Shown here one piece after another: positions 19,268 through 28,230 of a DNA stretch of 64,000 nt. The position numbers were made by a program, and so were the translations under genes. The stretch comes from Sphingobium cloacae (lineage in GTDB: Bacteria; Pseudomonadota; Alphaproteobacteria; Sphingomonadales; Sphingomonadaceae): NCBI RefSeq assembly GCF_002355855.1, contig NZ_AP017655.1, positions 1,488,001 through 1,552,000 on the forward strand. Direction: 5' to 3'. Within the stretch, counting starts at the first letter, position 1. Every line of letters starts with the position of its first letter. The notes beneath the pieces were generated by a model. That model saw only the letters and a list, made by a program, of their open reading frames with translations, was not told where the DNA came from and did not search any database.

Positions 19268-22200
19268 CTAACCGATCATCATCAAACTGGCATTGCCGCC
19301 CGCTGCCGTCGTGTTGATGGAAGTCGACACCTCCTCCAGCAGCCAATCGACCGGATAGCAGCCCGTGCGCCCCGGAGGCGCGGCGTGAAGGGAAATGATC
19401 GGTCCCGGACGCTCGGCCAGGGACAGGGCCGTCGCCGCGATCTTGTCCGCCTTGCCCTCCACCAGAGCAGCGGCCACGGGCGCGGCAAGGTCGGTCGAGA
19501 AGCAACCCGCGACCAGCGGCGGCAGATCGCCGGGCAACGCCATGCCCTCCAGCACCCCCCGGTTCCCCGTGGCAAGGATCGCCGCCATCTGGTCGAACAG
19601 CCCTTCGCGCGTCGCCGGAAGCATCAGCACATTCCCGCGCCGATGCAGCGCATAGATATTGCGTTCCCCCACGGGCCCCGCCAGCAGCGTTTCGCTCCCC
19701 AGCGCCGACCGGCTTCCATAATCGCGTGCTACGGCTGCGGCCGCTTTCTCCCCCCGCGCATCAAGCCACCGGATAAGGGCCAACAAGGGCTCCGCCATCC
19801 CCTCCGCGCCGGACAGGATGGAAGGCGCGGCCACCGTCAGCCGACCCAGATAAAGCGGCCCGCCCGCCTTCGGCCCGGTTCCGGAAAGCCCCCGCCCGCC
19901 AAAGGGCTGGACCCCTACGACCGCGCCGATGACGTTGCGGTTCACATAGATATTGCCGGCCTTCACCCGCGAGGTGACATGCGCGACGGTCTGGTCCAGC
20001 CGCGTGTGCAGCCCGAAGGTCAGGCCATATCCCGTCGCGTTGATGGCATCGATCAGCTGGTCGATCCGGTCCCGCGAAAAACGGATGATGTGCAGCACCG
20101 GCCCGAACACCTCGCGCTTCAGCTCCGCGATACTCTCCAGTTCGATGATCGTCGGCGGCACGAAAGTGCCATGCGCGGTTTCCTCCGGCAAAGCCTGCTG
20201 CTCCACCTTGCGGCCCAGCTTGCGCATCGCCGCGATATGCGCCTCGATGTTGTTCTTCGCCTCGGCGCTGATGACCGGGCCGATGTCCACCGCCAGCCTG
20301 TCCGTCCGCCCGATCCGCAATTCCCGAAGCGCGCCCTTCAGCATGGCGAGCGTCCGGTCCGCCACATCCTCCTGCAGGCACAATATGCGCAGCGCCGAAC
20401 AACGCTGCCCCACGCTGTCGAAGGCGGAGGCGATGACATCGGCCACCACCTGCTCCGCCAGCGCGGAGGAATCGACGATCATCGCATTCTGCCCGCCCGT
20501 CTCGGCGATCAGCGGAATGGGCTTGCCGTCGCGCGAGAGCCGTTTGGCGAGCTGATGCTGGATCAGCCGGGCGACCTCCGTCGATCCGGTGAACATGACG
20601 CCCGCCGTCTCCGGCGCCGCGACCAGCGCCGCGCCGATCGCGCCATCCCCCGGCATCAATTGCAGCGCATCCGCCGGAACCCCCGCCTCATGCAGGATGC
20701 GGACGGCCTCGGCCGCGATCAGCGGCGTTTCCTCGGCGGGCTTGGCCAACACCGGATTGCCCGCGACCAGCGCGGCGGCGACCTGTCCGGTGAAGATCGC
20801 CATCGGGAAATTCCACGGGCTGATGCATATCACCGGCCCCAGCGGCGCCTGCGCCGCCCCGAAGGTCGCGCGCGCCTGCGCCGCATAGTAGCGCAGGAAG
20901 TCGATGGCCTCGCGCACTTCGGCGATGGCGTTGGGCAGCGACTTGCCCGCTTCCCGCACGATCAGGCCCAGCAGGATCGGCATCCGCGCCTGCATGACGC
21001 TCGCGGCCCGCTCCAATATCGCGGCACGCTCGACCGGCGGGACATGGCCCCACGGACTTTCCGACGCGCGGTTGGCGGCGGCGCGCGCCTGTTCGGGCGA
21101 CGCCTCGAACACCGTTCCCACCCTGTCACGATGGTCTGCGGGGTTGAGCACCGGACGCTCCGTCCCTTCCCCGCCCTCCGGCGCGGCGGTCCAGAGCGTC
21201 CCGGCGCTTTCCCGCAGCTTCTCCGTCAACGCCGCCAGCGCATCCTCATCGCTGAGGTCGATGCCTTCCGAATTGCGCCGGTCGGGATAGAGCGCGCAAG
21301 GCAATGCGATCTGGTCGTGCCGATGCCCCGGATGCGGCATGGCGCGCACGATCTCCACCGGATCGGCCGTCAGTTGCTCGACCGGCACGGCCGGGTCCGC
21401 GATCCGATGCACGAAGGAACTGTTCGCCCCATTTTCCAGCAAGCGCCGCACCAGATAGGCCAGCAGCGTCTCATGCGTCCCCACCGGCGCATAGATGCGG
21501 CACGGACGGTTCAGCCCTTTCGTTCCGACCACCTGCTCGTAAAGCGGCTCGCCCATGCCGTGCAGGCACTGGAACTCATAGCGCCCCACGAAGAAATCCG
21601 GCCCGGCCAGATGATAGATGGTCGCCAGCGTCTGCGCATTATGCGTCGCGAATTGCGGGAACACCGCGTCGGGCGCGGCCAGCAGCTTCCTCGCGCAGGC
21701 GATATAGGCCACATCGGTATGGACCTTGCGGGTATAGACCGGGAAATCCGCCAGCCCATCGACCTGCGCCCGCTTGATCTCCGCGTCCCAATAGGCGCCC
21801 TTGACCAGCCGCACCATGATCCGCCGCTCCGCCCTGCGCGCCAGATCGATGATCCAGTCGATGACGAACGGGCATCGCTTGCCGTAAGCCTGCACCACGA
21901 AGCCAAGACCGTTCCACCCAGCCAGATCGGGGTCCAGCGCCAGGCTCTCCAGCAGGTCGAGCGACAATTCCAGCCGGTCCCCCTCCTCCGCGTCGATATT
22001 GAGGCCGATGGCATAGCTTTTGGCCAGCACCGCCAGCGCCTTCACGCGGGGCAGCAACTCGCCCATCACCCGGTCCGCCTGCGCCCGGCTGTAGCGCGGA
22101 TGCAGCGCGGACAGCTTGATCGAGATGCCCGGCCCTTCATAAATGCCGCGCCCGTTCGACGCCTTGCCGATGGCATGGATGGCGCGCTCATAATGCTGAT

Positions 22201-22891
22201 GATAGCGCGCCGCGTCGGCCGCCGTCACCGCAGCCTCGCCCAGCATGTCATAGCTGTAACGGAACCCTTTGGCCTCCATCTCCCTCGCGCGTTTCAGCGC
22301 CTCGGCGATGGTCTCGCCGGTCACGAACTGCTCGCCCATCATCCGCATGGCAAGGTCGACGCCGCGCCGGATCACCGGCTCACCCGCCCGCGCGATCAGC
22401 CGCGTGAGCGCCGCGCCCAGCCCTCTGTCGTCGACGCTCCCCACCAGCTTGCCGGTGACCACCAGTCCCCATGTCGCGGCATTGACGAACAGCGACCGCC
22501 CGCCGCCCATATGCGATCCCCAGTCGCCGTCCGCGATCTTGTCGCGGATCAGCGCGTCGCGCGTCGCATCGTCGGGAATCCGCAGCAGCGCCTCGGCCAG
22601 ACACATGAGCGCCACGCCCTCCTGGCTGGACAGCGAATATTCCTGCACCAGCGCCTCGACGCTGGAGCCCTTGGGATTGGCCCGCAGCCCCACGACCAGC
22701 TTTCGCGCCGTATCCCGAACGGCCGCCCGCATCCCATCGGACAGGCTCGCAGCCTCGATCAGCGGCGCAAGGCAGGCGGCTTCATCCCGGCGACAGGCGG
22801 CGGTGATGGCGCGGCGGAGGGGGGACTGTTCCCGGATGGCGGGAGCGAAATCGGCGAAGGGCGGCTGCGTGGTCATTCGGGAATAATACAT
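19268..22891 (-). CDS. putA: Bifunctional proline dehydrogenase / L-glutamate gamma-semialdehyde dehydrogenase
   Basis: PutA oxidises proline to glutamate in two FAD- and NAD-dependent steps. Proline dehydrogenase lies at about 130-480, with [19 protein letters not shown] and [16 protein letters not shown]. The aldehyde dehydrogenase lies at about 560-1010, with [15 protein letters not shown], the base Glu in [12 protein letters not shown] and the nucleophile Cys in [13 protein letters not shown]. There is no N-terminal ribbon-helix-helix DNA-binding domain, so unlike the E. coli protein it cannot self-regulate; the divergent Lrp-type gene probably does this. ATG 22891 follows AGGGGA at proper spacing; the frame also offers GTG 22894 and ATG 22876. 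Length is about 1207 residues. Confidence 0.95.
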   Translation of the reverse strand: MYYSRMTTQPPFADFAPAIREQSPLRRAITAACRRDEAACLAPLIEAASLSDGMRAAVRDTARKLVVGLRANPKGSSVEALVQEYSLSSQEGVALMCLAEALLRIPDDATRDALIRDKIADGDWGSHMGGGRSLFVNAATWGLVVTGKLVGSVDDRGLGAALTRLIARAGEPVIRRGVDLAMRMMGEQFVTGETIAEALKRAREMEAKGFRYSYDMLGEAAVTAADAARYHQHYERAIHAIGKASNGRGIYEGPGISIKLSALHPRYSRAQADRVMGELLPRVKALAVLAKSYAIGLNIDAEEGDRLELSLDLLESLALDPDLAGWNGLGFVVQAYGKRCPFVIDWIIDLARRAERRIMVRLVKGAYWDAEIKRAQVDGLADFPVYTRKVHTDVAYIACARKLLAAPDAVFPQFATHNAQTLATIYHLAGPDFFVGRYEFQCLHGMGEPLYEQVVGTKGLNRPCRIYAPVGTHETLLAYLVRRLLENGANSSFVHRIADPAVPVEQLTADPVEIVRAMPHPGHRHDQIALPCALYPDRRNSEGIDLSDEDALAALTEKLRESAGTLWTAAPEGGEGTERPVLNPADHRDRVGTVFEASPEQARAAANRASESPWGHVPPVERAAILERAASVMQARMPILLGLIVREAGKSLPNAIAEVREAIDFLRYYAAQARATFGAAQAPLGPVICISPWNFPMAIFTGQVAAALVAGNPVLAKPAEETPLIAAEAVRILHEAGVPADALQLMPGDGAIGAALVAAPETAGVMFTGSTEVARLIQHQLAKRLSRDGKPIPLIAETGGQNAMIVDSSALAEQVVADVIASAFDSVGQRCSALRILCLQEDVADRTLAMLKGALRELRIGRTDRLAVDIGPVISAEAKNNIEAHIAAMRKLGRKVEQQALPEETAHGTFVPPTIIELESIAELKREVFGPVLHIIRFSRDRIDQLIDAINATGYGLTFGLHTRLDQTVAHVTSRVKAGNIYVNRNVIGAVVGVQPFGGRGLSGTGPKAGGPLYLGRLTVAAPSILSGAEGMAEPLLALIRWLDARGEKAAAAVARDYGSRSALGSETLLAGPVGERNIYALHRRGNVLMLPATREGLFDQMAAILATGNRGVLEGMALPGDLPPLVAGCFSTDLAAPVAAALVEGKADKIAATALSLAERPGPIISLHAAPPGRTGCYPVDWLLEEVSTSINTTAAGGNASLMMIG

Positions 22892-22975
22892 CACGCATCC
22901 CCTTTGATCCCGACTTTTCCAGTGCCATTTTCCTGCCGCTTTGACTTATTTCCGACCTTCTTTTAGGAAATCCGG
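22892..22975. promoter_or_regulatory. Divergent putA / lrp-type promoter region
   Basis: An 84-bp gap between divergently transcribed putA and its Lrp-type regulator. It is unusually T-rich for this genome (CTTTGACTTATTTCC, then CTTCTTTTAGG) and must hold both promoters. No clear palindrome was picked out. An Lrp-type site is expected from the arrangement. Confidence 0.4.
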
Positions 22976-23476
22976 ATGGATAAATCCTCCAATCCGGTCG
23001 ATCTGGACGAGTTCGACCGCAAGATCGTCGGCGCCCTGGTCGAGGACGGCCGCATGACCGTCACCGATCTCGCCCGCGGCGTCGGCCTGTCGAAAACCCC
23101 CTGTCAGGTGCGGCTGCGGCGATTGATCGAAGCGGGCGTGATCAAGGGCTTCCGCGCCATCGTCGATCCGGCGAAGCTAGGCATGGATCATGTCGCCTTC
23201 GCCGAAGTGAAGCTCAGCGACACACGCGAACAGGCCCTGCGCGCATTCAACGCGGCCGTCCGCCGCATTCCCGAAGTCGAGGAATGCCACATGATCGCCA
23301 GCAGTTTCGATTATCTGCTGAAGGTCCGCACATCGGATATCCGCCGCTACCGCACCGTGCTGGGCGAGAAAATCTCCAGCCTGCCCCATGTGGCCAGCAC
23401 GTCGACCTATGTGGCGATGGAAACGGTGCTGGAAGCGAGCGGGTCCCGGCTTACGGCGCAGAAGCAGGTCGGATAA
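22976..23476 (+). CDS. Lrp/AsnC-family regulator, probable proline catabolism activator
   Basis: This 166-residue Lrp/AsnC protein has an N-terminal helix-turn-helix (about 10-70; LDEFDRKIVGALVEDGRMT and VGLSKTPCQVRLRRL). A C-terminal RAM ligand domain contains AFAEVKLSDTREQALRAF and VEECHMIASSFDYLLKVRT. It is divergent from putA with an 84-bp gap, the arrangement of PutR-type regulators that switch on putA when proline is present. ATG 22976 is preceded by AGGAA. The regulatory role is inferred from family and position. Confidence 0.88.
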   Translation: MDKSSNPVDLDEFDRKIVGALVEDGRMTVTDLARGVGLSKTPCQVRLRRLIEAGVIKGFRAIVDPAKLGMDHVAFAEVKLSDTREQALRAFNAAVRRIPEVEECHMIASSFDYLLKVRTSDIRRYRTVLGEKISSLPHVASTSTYVAMETVLEASGSRLTAQKQVG

Positions 23477-23503
23477 CGGCCAAAGGCGGGCATGCAATCT
23501 CAG

Positions 23504-23597
23504 TCCGGGCTGAACTTGTCGAAGCCCTCCACTGGGCGGAGCGAAGTGGCCTCCCTACGGTCGGCCGTGCCCTTCGACTTCGCTCAGGGCGAACGGA
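23504..23597. repeat. REP-like intergenic repeat, copy 1
   Basis: The interval between the Lrp gene and purB contains inverted segments of a family seen three times in the window: GAACTTGTCGAAG near the left end, and CTTCGACTTCGCTCAGGGCG with GAACGG at the right end. An inner inverted pair, CCACTGGGCGGA / GCGAAGTGG, may form a hairpin. Such elements are common between sphingomonad genes. Confidence 0.6.
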
Positions 23598-23659
23598 AAG
23601 AGGAAAGCGGACTGTCGCCAATCCACCCAAAACCTGTCACCGCAACCAGGCGCCCAATC

Positions 23660-24976
23660 TCAACTTTCCCCGAACACCCGCCGGAAGATCGTATCCACCT
23701 GCCGGAAATGATAGCCGAGGTCGAATTTCTCCTCGATCTGATCGGCCGTCAGCGCGGCGGACACGTCGGGATCGGCCTTCAGCAATTCCATCAGGGAAAG
23801 CTGCCCGTCCGACTCCCACACCTTCATCGCGTTGCGCTGAACGTAGCGATAGCTGTCCTCGCGGCTCACCCCCGCCTGCGTCAGCGCCAGCAGCACCCGT
23901 TGCGAGTGGACCAGCCCGCCCATCTTGTCGAGATTCTTCATCATCCGCTCAGGATAGACGAGCAGCTTGTCGATGACCCCGGTCAGCCGCCCCAGCGCGA
24001 AATCGAGCGTGATGGTCGCATCCGGCCCGATATAGCGCTCCACCGACGAATGGCTGATGTCGCGCTCATGCCACAGCGCCACATTCTCCATCGCGGGCAT
24101 CGCATAGCTGCGCACCATGCGGGCCAGGCCGGTCAGATTCTCGGTCAGCACCGGGTTGCGCTTGTGCGGCATGGCGCTCGACCCCTTCTGCCCCGGCGAG
24201 AAATATTCCTCCGCCTCCAGCACTTCGGTCCGCTGGAGATGGCGCACTTCCACCGCCAGCCGCTCGATGGAAGAAGCGATGACACCCAGCGTCGCGAAGA
24301 ACATCGCATGACGGTCGCGCGGGATGACCTGCGTGGAGACGGGCTCGATGGAAAGGCCCAGCTTCGCCGCGACATGCTCTTCCACGCGCGGATCGATATT
24401 GGCGAAGGTGCCGACCGCGCCCGAAATGGCGCAGGTCGCGACTTCCGCCCGCGCCGCGACCAGCCGCGCCTTGCAGCGGGAGAACTCGGCATAAGCCTCC
24501 GCCATCTTGAGGCCGAAGGTCACCGGCTCGGCATGGATGCCATGGCTGCGGCCGATGGTCGGGGTCAGCTTGTGCTCGAAGGCGCGGCGCCGGATCACTT
24601 CCAGCAGCTTGTCCAGATCCTCCAGCAGAATGTCCGCGGCTCGGCTGAGTTGCACGGCAAGGCAGGTGTCGAGAACATCGCTCGACGTCATCCCCTGATG
24701 CATGAAGCGCGCTTCGTCGCCCACCTGCTCCGCCACCCATGTGAGGAAGGCGATGACGTCATGCTTGGTGACCGCCTCGATCGCATCGATGGCGGGCACG
24801 TCGATGGCAGGGTTGGTCGCCCACCAGTCCCACAGCGCCTTGGCCGCGGACTTCGGCACGACGCCCAGTTCGCCCAGCGCCTCGGTGGCGTGCGCCTCGA
24901 TCTCGAACCAGATGCGGAACCGGGCTTCCGGCTCCCAGAGGGCGGTCATGTGCGGGCGGGCGTAGCGAGGGACCAT
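23660..24976 (-). CDS. purB: Adenylosuccinate lyase
   Basis: PurB removes fumarate from SAICAR and adenylosuccinate in purine synthesis. Family features include RYARPHMTALWEPEARF at the start, KHDVIAFLTWVAEQ, the substrate loop FMHQGMTSSDVLDTCLAVQ, GRSHGIHAEPVTFGLK (catalytic His) and the signature GSSAMPHKRNPVLTEN. The tail WESDGQLSLMELLKADPDV is typical. The length of 438 residues is normal for the short bacterial type. Its ATG at 24976 gives the expected N-terminus. Downstream of its stop lies a repeat, not another gene. The call is certain. Confidence 0.96.
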   Translation of the reverse strand: MVPRYARPHMTALWEPEARFRIWFEIEAHATEALGELGVVPKSAAKALWDWWATNPAIDVPAIDAIEAVTKHDVIAFLTWVAEQVGDEARFMHQGMTSSDVLDTCLAVQLSRAADILLEDLDKLLEVIRRRAFEHKLTPTIGRSHGIHAEPVTFGLKMAEAYAEFSRCKARLVAARAEVATCAISGAVGTFANIDPRVEEHVAAKLGLSIEPVSTQVIPRDRHAMFFATLGVIASSIERLAVEVRHLQRTEVLEAEEYFSPGQKGSSAMPHKRNPVLTENLTGLARMVRSYAMPAMENVALWHERDISHSSVERYIGPDATITLDFALGRLTGVIDKLLVYPERMMKNLDKMGGLVHSQRVLLALTQAGVSREDSYRYVQRNAMKVWESDGQLSLMELLKADPDVSAALTADQIEEKFDLGYHFRQVDTIFRRVFGES

Positions 24977-25250
24977 GGCGAATCCTGCATGATGGGGTGA
25001 AGGGTTGCGCGCCGCCTAGCAGCGTCCCTTGCCAAGAGCAAATCGCCGGAACGCGGCGCGCAATCCGCATCCATTCATCCCGATTCAAATAGAAATCGCA
25101 GCCGAAACGACCCGTTCGCGAAGATGAGTGGAAGATCATGAACCGATGTTCAGGAACTTTACCCAGTATCGGGATATTACCTCTCTTCAAGATCGAAGCG
25201 ATCTTATGCGAATGAATTTGCCGACGAGAATGACAATTCTGGAGATTGAT

Positions 25251-25694
25251 ATGCTGCGTACGATGATTTTCACGACCGCTCTTGCCATGGCCGCTCCGGC
25301 GATCGCGCAGGACGCCACGATGCCGCAGCAGCCGGCTCCAGGCGCAGCCACGCCCGCCCAGCCAGGCTCGGCGCAACCGGGGACCGCGCAACCCGGTGCG
25401 GGAGCGCAACCGGAAGCGGCCCAGCCCTCCAGCCAGGCGGCCACCGTCGCTTCCATCGTGGAGAGCGAGTTCCCCGCCTATGACACCAACAAGGATCAGC
25501 AACTCGACAAGGCGGAATTTTCCAAATGGATGGTCGCGCTGAAGGATCAGGAAATGAAGGCGACCGGAAAGACGCTGCCGCCTGCTGAAGTCACCGCCTG
25601 GGCCGAAGGCGCTTTCGCCACGGCCGATGTCGACAAGAGCGGGACTGTCAGCAAATCGGAGCTTGTCAGCTTCCTGGGCGGTGGCGCTGGATAA
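25251..25694 (+). CDS. Secreted EF-hand protein
   Basis: This 147-residue protein has a signal peptide (LRTMIFTTALAMAAPAIAQ). A Pro/Ala/Gln-rich linker (about 25-70) is followed by two EF-hand calcium loops, DTNKDQQLDKAEF (about 80-92) and DVDKSGTVSKSEL (about 127-139). It is likely periplasmic and calcium-binding. GGAG precedes the ATG at 25251; upstream in-frame starts would bury the signal peptide. Secreted two-EF-hand proteins of this form are frequent in sphingomonads; their partners are unknown. The gene stands alone. Confidence 0.85.
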   Translation: MLRTMIFTTALAMAAPAIAQDATMPQQPAPGAATPAQPGSAQPGTAQPGAGAQPEAAQPSSQAATVASIVESEFPAYDTNKDQQLDKAEFSKWMVALKDQEMKATGKTLPPAEVTAWAEGAFATADVDKSGTVSKSELVSFLGGGAG

Positions 25695-25830
25695 CCCTGC
25701 GGGCAAACGGAAGCCAAGGGTCGCACCGGGGCGGCGTGAGCGAAAAGCCACGCCGCCTTTTTTTGCGACTCCATGTCCCGGACCTGACATCTTGCAGCGG
25801 CCAGCCCCTGAGGGACGAAGCCGCGAAGGT

Positions 25831-26022
25831 TCAGGACCGCTTCTTGTTGGCGTAAAGCAGCGCGGCCACCAGCGCGGCGGAACCGATGCCCGCGGCGGTT
25901 CCCATCCAGACGCCCTTGCCGCCCTTGCGCGCGGCGTCCGCCTTAGGGGGATTGGTCGATGCGCCCTTTTCCTCGACAGGCTGGGGCGCGGTTTGCGGCG
26001 AATGATCTTCAGGCTTGCTCAT
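25831..26022 (-). CDS. Small single-TM protein (63 aa)
   Basis: This 63-residue protein has a hydrophilic Pro/Lys-rich N-terminal part (MSKPEDHSPQTAPQPVEEKG) and a C-terminal membrane helix VWMGTAAGIGSAALVAALLYA ended by a basic NKKRS tail, in two short stretches. The glycine-alanine rich helix near the C-terminus suggests a tail-anchored inner-membrane peptide. ATG 26022 has GGGGC upstream. It lies opposite to its neighbours with clear gaps on both sides. The function is unknown; similar small proteins occur in related genomes as far as I can recall. Confidence 0.55.
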   Translation of the reverse strand: MSKPEDHSPQTAPQPVEEKGASTNPPKADAARKGGKGVWMGTAAGIGSAALVAALLYANKKRS

Positions 26023-26228
26023 GATGCCCCATGCTAGGCAACAAAGCCGTGAGAGGAAAGAGGCCAAAATGCCCGATCCGGCTCCGATCCCGCGATAATT
26101 TGCCTCCGCTCCGCCCGAATGCGGTGTCTTATCCCTGACGCGACGATGCCGCTGTGCGGACGAGACGCTTCCGCCCTCCGCCAAAATCGCCTAAGCTGTC
26201 CGCCGGATCAGCAGCCAAAGGACCGCCG

Positions 26229-26600
26229 ATGCAATTTCTACGCACCGCCTTCTGGGTCGTCATCGCCGTCACCCTCGCCTTTTTCTGCATGGCGAATTAT
26301 GTGCCGGTGACTGTCCGGCTGTGGGGCGATCTGGTGATGGAAACCAAGCTGCCGGTGCTGCTGATCGGCGCGTTCCTGCTGGGTGCGGGGCCGTTCTGGA
26401 TCATGGCGCGGGCCACGCGCTGGCGCATGAAGCGCAGGCTGGACAGCACGGAGCGCGCCTTGGCCGCCGTCACCGCCGCCGCCGCGCCGCCGCCCGGCTC
26501 CGCCGCTGTCGCTCCACTCCCCGCGCCTACGCCGCAGGCCGATGAAACATCCCTGCCCGCCGCCGGCCCTTCCTCCCTCCAGACAACAGGAACAGCATGA
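26229..26600 (+). CDS. lapA: LapA-domain inner-membrane protein
   Basis: This 123-residue protein carries two N-terminal membrane helices (about 5-25, VVIAVTLAFFCMAN, and 43-63, PVLLIGAFLLGAGPFWIMA). A cytoplasmic coiled-coil and a Pro/Ala-rich tail follow. The pattern matches the LapA (DUF1049) domain. In E. coli lapA lies with lapB near pyrF and takes part in control of lipopolysaccharide synthesis; here only lapA sits before pyrF. Its stop overlaps the pyrF start as ATGA, so the two are coupled. ATG 26229 was selected because it places the helix at the N-terminus. Confidence 0.75.
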   Translation: MQFLRTAFWVVIAVTLAFFCMANYVPVTVRLWGDLVMETKLPVLLIGAFLLGAGPFWIMARATRWRMKRRLDSTERALAAVTAAAAPPPGSAAVAPLPAPTPQADETSLPAAGPSSLQTTGTA

Positions 26601-27271
26601 GCAGCCCTCTCTATATCGCCATAGACACGCCCGATCTGGAAAAGGCGCAGGCATTGGCGGGGCGGGTACGCCATCATGTCGGCGGATTGAAGCTGGGTCT
26701 GGAATTTTTCTGCGCCAACGGCCATCACGGCGTGCATGAGATGATGAAGTTCGACCTGCCGATCTTCCTCGACCTCAAGCTGCACGACATTCCCAACACG
26801 GTGGCCAAGGCGATCCAGGCACTGCACCTTCTGGAGCCCGCGGTGCTGACCGTCCATGCGGCGGGAGGCCGCGCCATGCTGGAGGATGCGAAGGCAGCCG
26901 CTGGCGCGAAAACGAAGGTGGTCGCCGTCACCGTGCTCACCAGCCTCGACGATGGCGACCTGCTCGACATAGGCGTGGGCGGCAAGGCGGAGGATCAGGT
27001 GGCCCGTCTCGCCGATCTGGCGCGCGGCGCGGGACTGGACGGCATCGTCTGTTCCGGCGCGGAAGTGGGCCTGGCAAAGCAGATATGGCCGGACGGTTTC
27101 TTCGTCGTGCCGGGCGTCCGTCCCGCAGGCGGCGCGATGGGCGACCAGAAGCGCGCCGTCACCCCCCGCGAAGCGCTGGATCGCGGCGCGTCCATCCTCG
27201 TCGTGGGCCGCCCGATCAGCCTTGCGGAAAACCCCGACATGGCCGCCCGGGAGATCGAAGCGACGCTATAA
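26597..27271 (+). CDS. pyrF: Orotidine 5'-phosphate decarboxylase
   Basis: PyrF decarboxylates OMP to UMP, the last step of pyrimidine synthesis. The 224-residue TIM barrel shows YIAIDTPDLEKA at the start, the catalytic lysine cluster in IFLDLKLHDIPNTV, AAGGRAMLEDA, and the phosphate-binding end VVPGVRPAGG with DQKRAVTPREAL and ILVVGRPISLA. Length and motifs are standard for the bacterial group I enzyme. ATG overlaps the lapA stop by ATGA. The call is certain. Confidence 0.95.
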   Translation: MSSPLYIAIDTPDLEKAQALAGRVRHHVGGLKLGLEFFCANGHHGVHEMMKFDLPIFLDLKLHDIPNTVAKAIQALHLLEPAVLTVHAAGGRAMLEDAKAAAGAKTKVVAVTVLTSLDDGDLLDIGVGGKAEDQVARLADLARGAGLDGIVCSGAEVGLAKQIWPDGFFVVPGVRPAGGAMGDQKRAVTPREALDRGASILVVGRPISLAENPDMAAREIEATL

Positions 27272-27393
27272 AGCGGAACCTTGATCCGACGAGGGACGGC
27301 GCTTGCACGGGCGTGACTCCAACGGGCATAGCCGCCATCGCATTCCGGAAGCCAAAAAATGGGGGCAGCCACATCGTGACCGCCCCCCTTTCA

Positions 27394-28047
27394 TCAGAAG
27401 CGATAGCCGACGCTGGCCACCACTTGATGCCGGTCGGTATCGACATCGAAATTACGGCTGGTCGCGCCATCCTCGAAGCGAATCCGGCCCTTGTTATAGT
27501 TGGAATAGCGATATTCCAGCTTGGCGAAGCTATTCGTGTTGATCGCACGCTCCACGCCCGCGCCGATCCGCCAACCGTCCAGCTTGAAAGCGGTATCAGT
27601 CACATTGTTGGTCACGCCCGAAAGTACCTTGAGCTTGGCGTTAGTATAGCCGCCCTTCACATAGACCAGCGTGGACGGGTCCGCGAGGATACCCGCGCGC
27701 GCGCCGACGTAGAAGTCACGGCCCTGCTTGACGCGGCCGAAACCGAAATCGTCGTTGAAGTCACCGCGGCTGCTCTTGGCGGTGGAATTGGTGAACTCGC
27801 CTTCCACGCCGACCACGGCGCTGCCCAGGTTCACGTCATAACCCGCGCCGACACCATAGAGCAGCCCGTCGATGGACTGGTCGTCGCGGCCATTGTCATT
27901 GTCGATGTCGCTGCCGGCACCGACATGGTCATAGCCCAGAATGGCTTCGACACGCGGCCCCGTGAAGGTCGGGCCGACATCCTGCGCCAATGCCGGGGCG
28001 GAAACCGCGCTGCCGGCCAGAAGGGTTGCGGCCATGATCTTTCGCAT
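27394..28047 (-). CDS. Outer-membrane beta-barrel protein
   Basis: This 217-residue protein has a signal peptide (MRKIMAATLLAGSAVSAPALA) read in parts and a mature chain of alternating strands, beginning TGPRVEAILGYDHVG and ending with a barrel-closing aromatic VVASVGYRF. GLLYGVGAGYDVNLG, VGARAGILADPSTLVY and AKLEYRYSNYNKGRI are barrel strands of the small OmpA/opacity-protein type, probably 8 strands. ATG 28047 was chosen for the signal peptide. Homologues in rhizobia and sphingomonads are surface or porin-like proteins; a specific role is unknown. It is a single gene with gaps on both sides. Confidence 0.82.
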   Translation of the reverse strand: MRKIMAATLLAGSAVSAPALAQDVGPTFTGPRVEAILGYDHVGAGSDIDNDNGRDDQSIDGLLYGVGAGYDVNLGSAVVGVEGEFTNSTAKSSRGDFNDDFGFGRVKQGRDFYVGARAGILADPSTLVYVKGGYTNAKLKVLSGVTNNVTDTAFKLDGWRIGAGVERAINTNSFAKLEYRYSNYNKGRIRFEDGATSRNFDVDTDRHQVVASVGYRF

Positions 28048-28230
28048 AGAAATAACTCCGTCTTCCTGTTCTCTTATCCCCGACAAGGGGGAAGACGGAG
28101 AAAGCGGAGCAAAGCCGTTGGTTGCATGAACCTAAGATAAACAAACACTTATGTTGCGGATATGTCACATCTGGCAGCACCTCGCCCCGGAGCCGTGCGT
28201 CAATCGCGACGAAGCGGAACGGCCCGCCGC

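Noticed and set aside
19238..22966. A 1242-codon plus-strand frame rich in Arg, His and Gln
   Set aside because: It lies opposite putA, which has complete catalytic motifs. GC-rich genes leave the opposite strand open, and the composition is that of a shadow frame.
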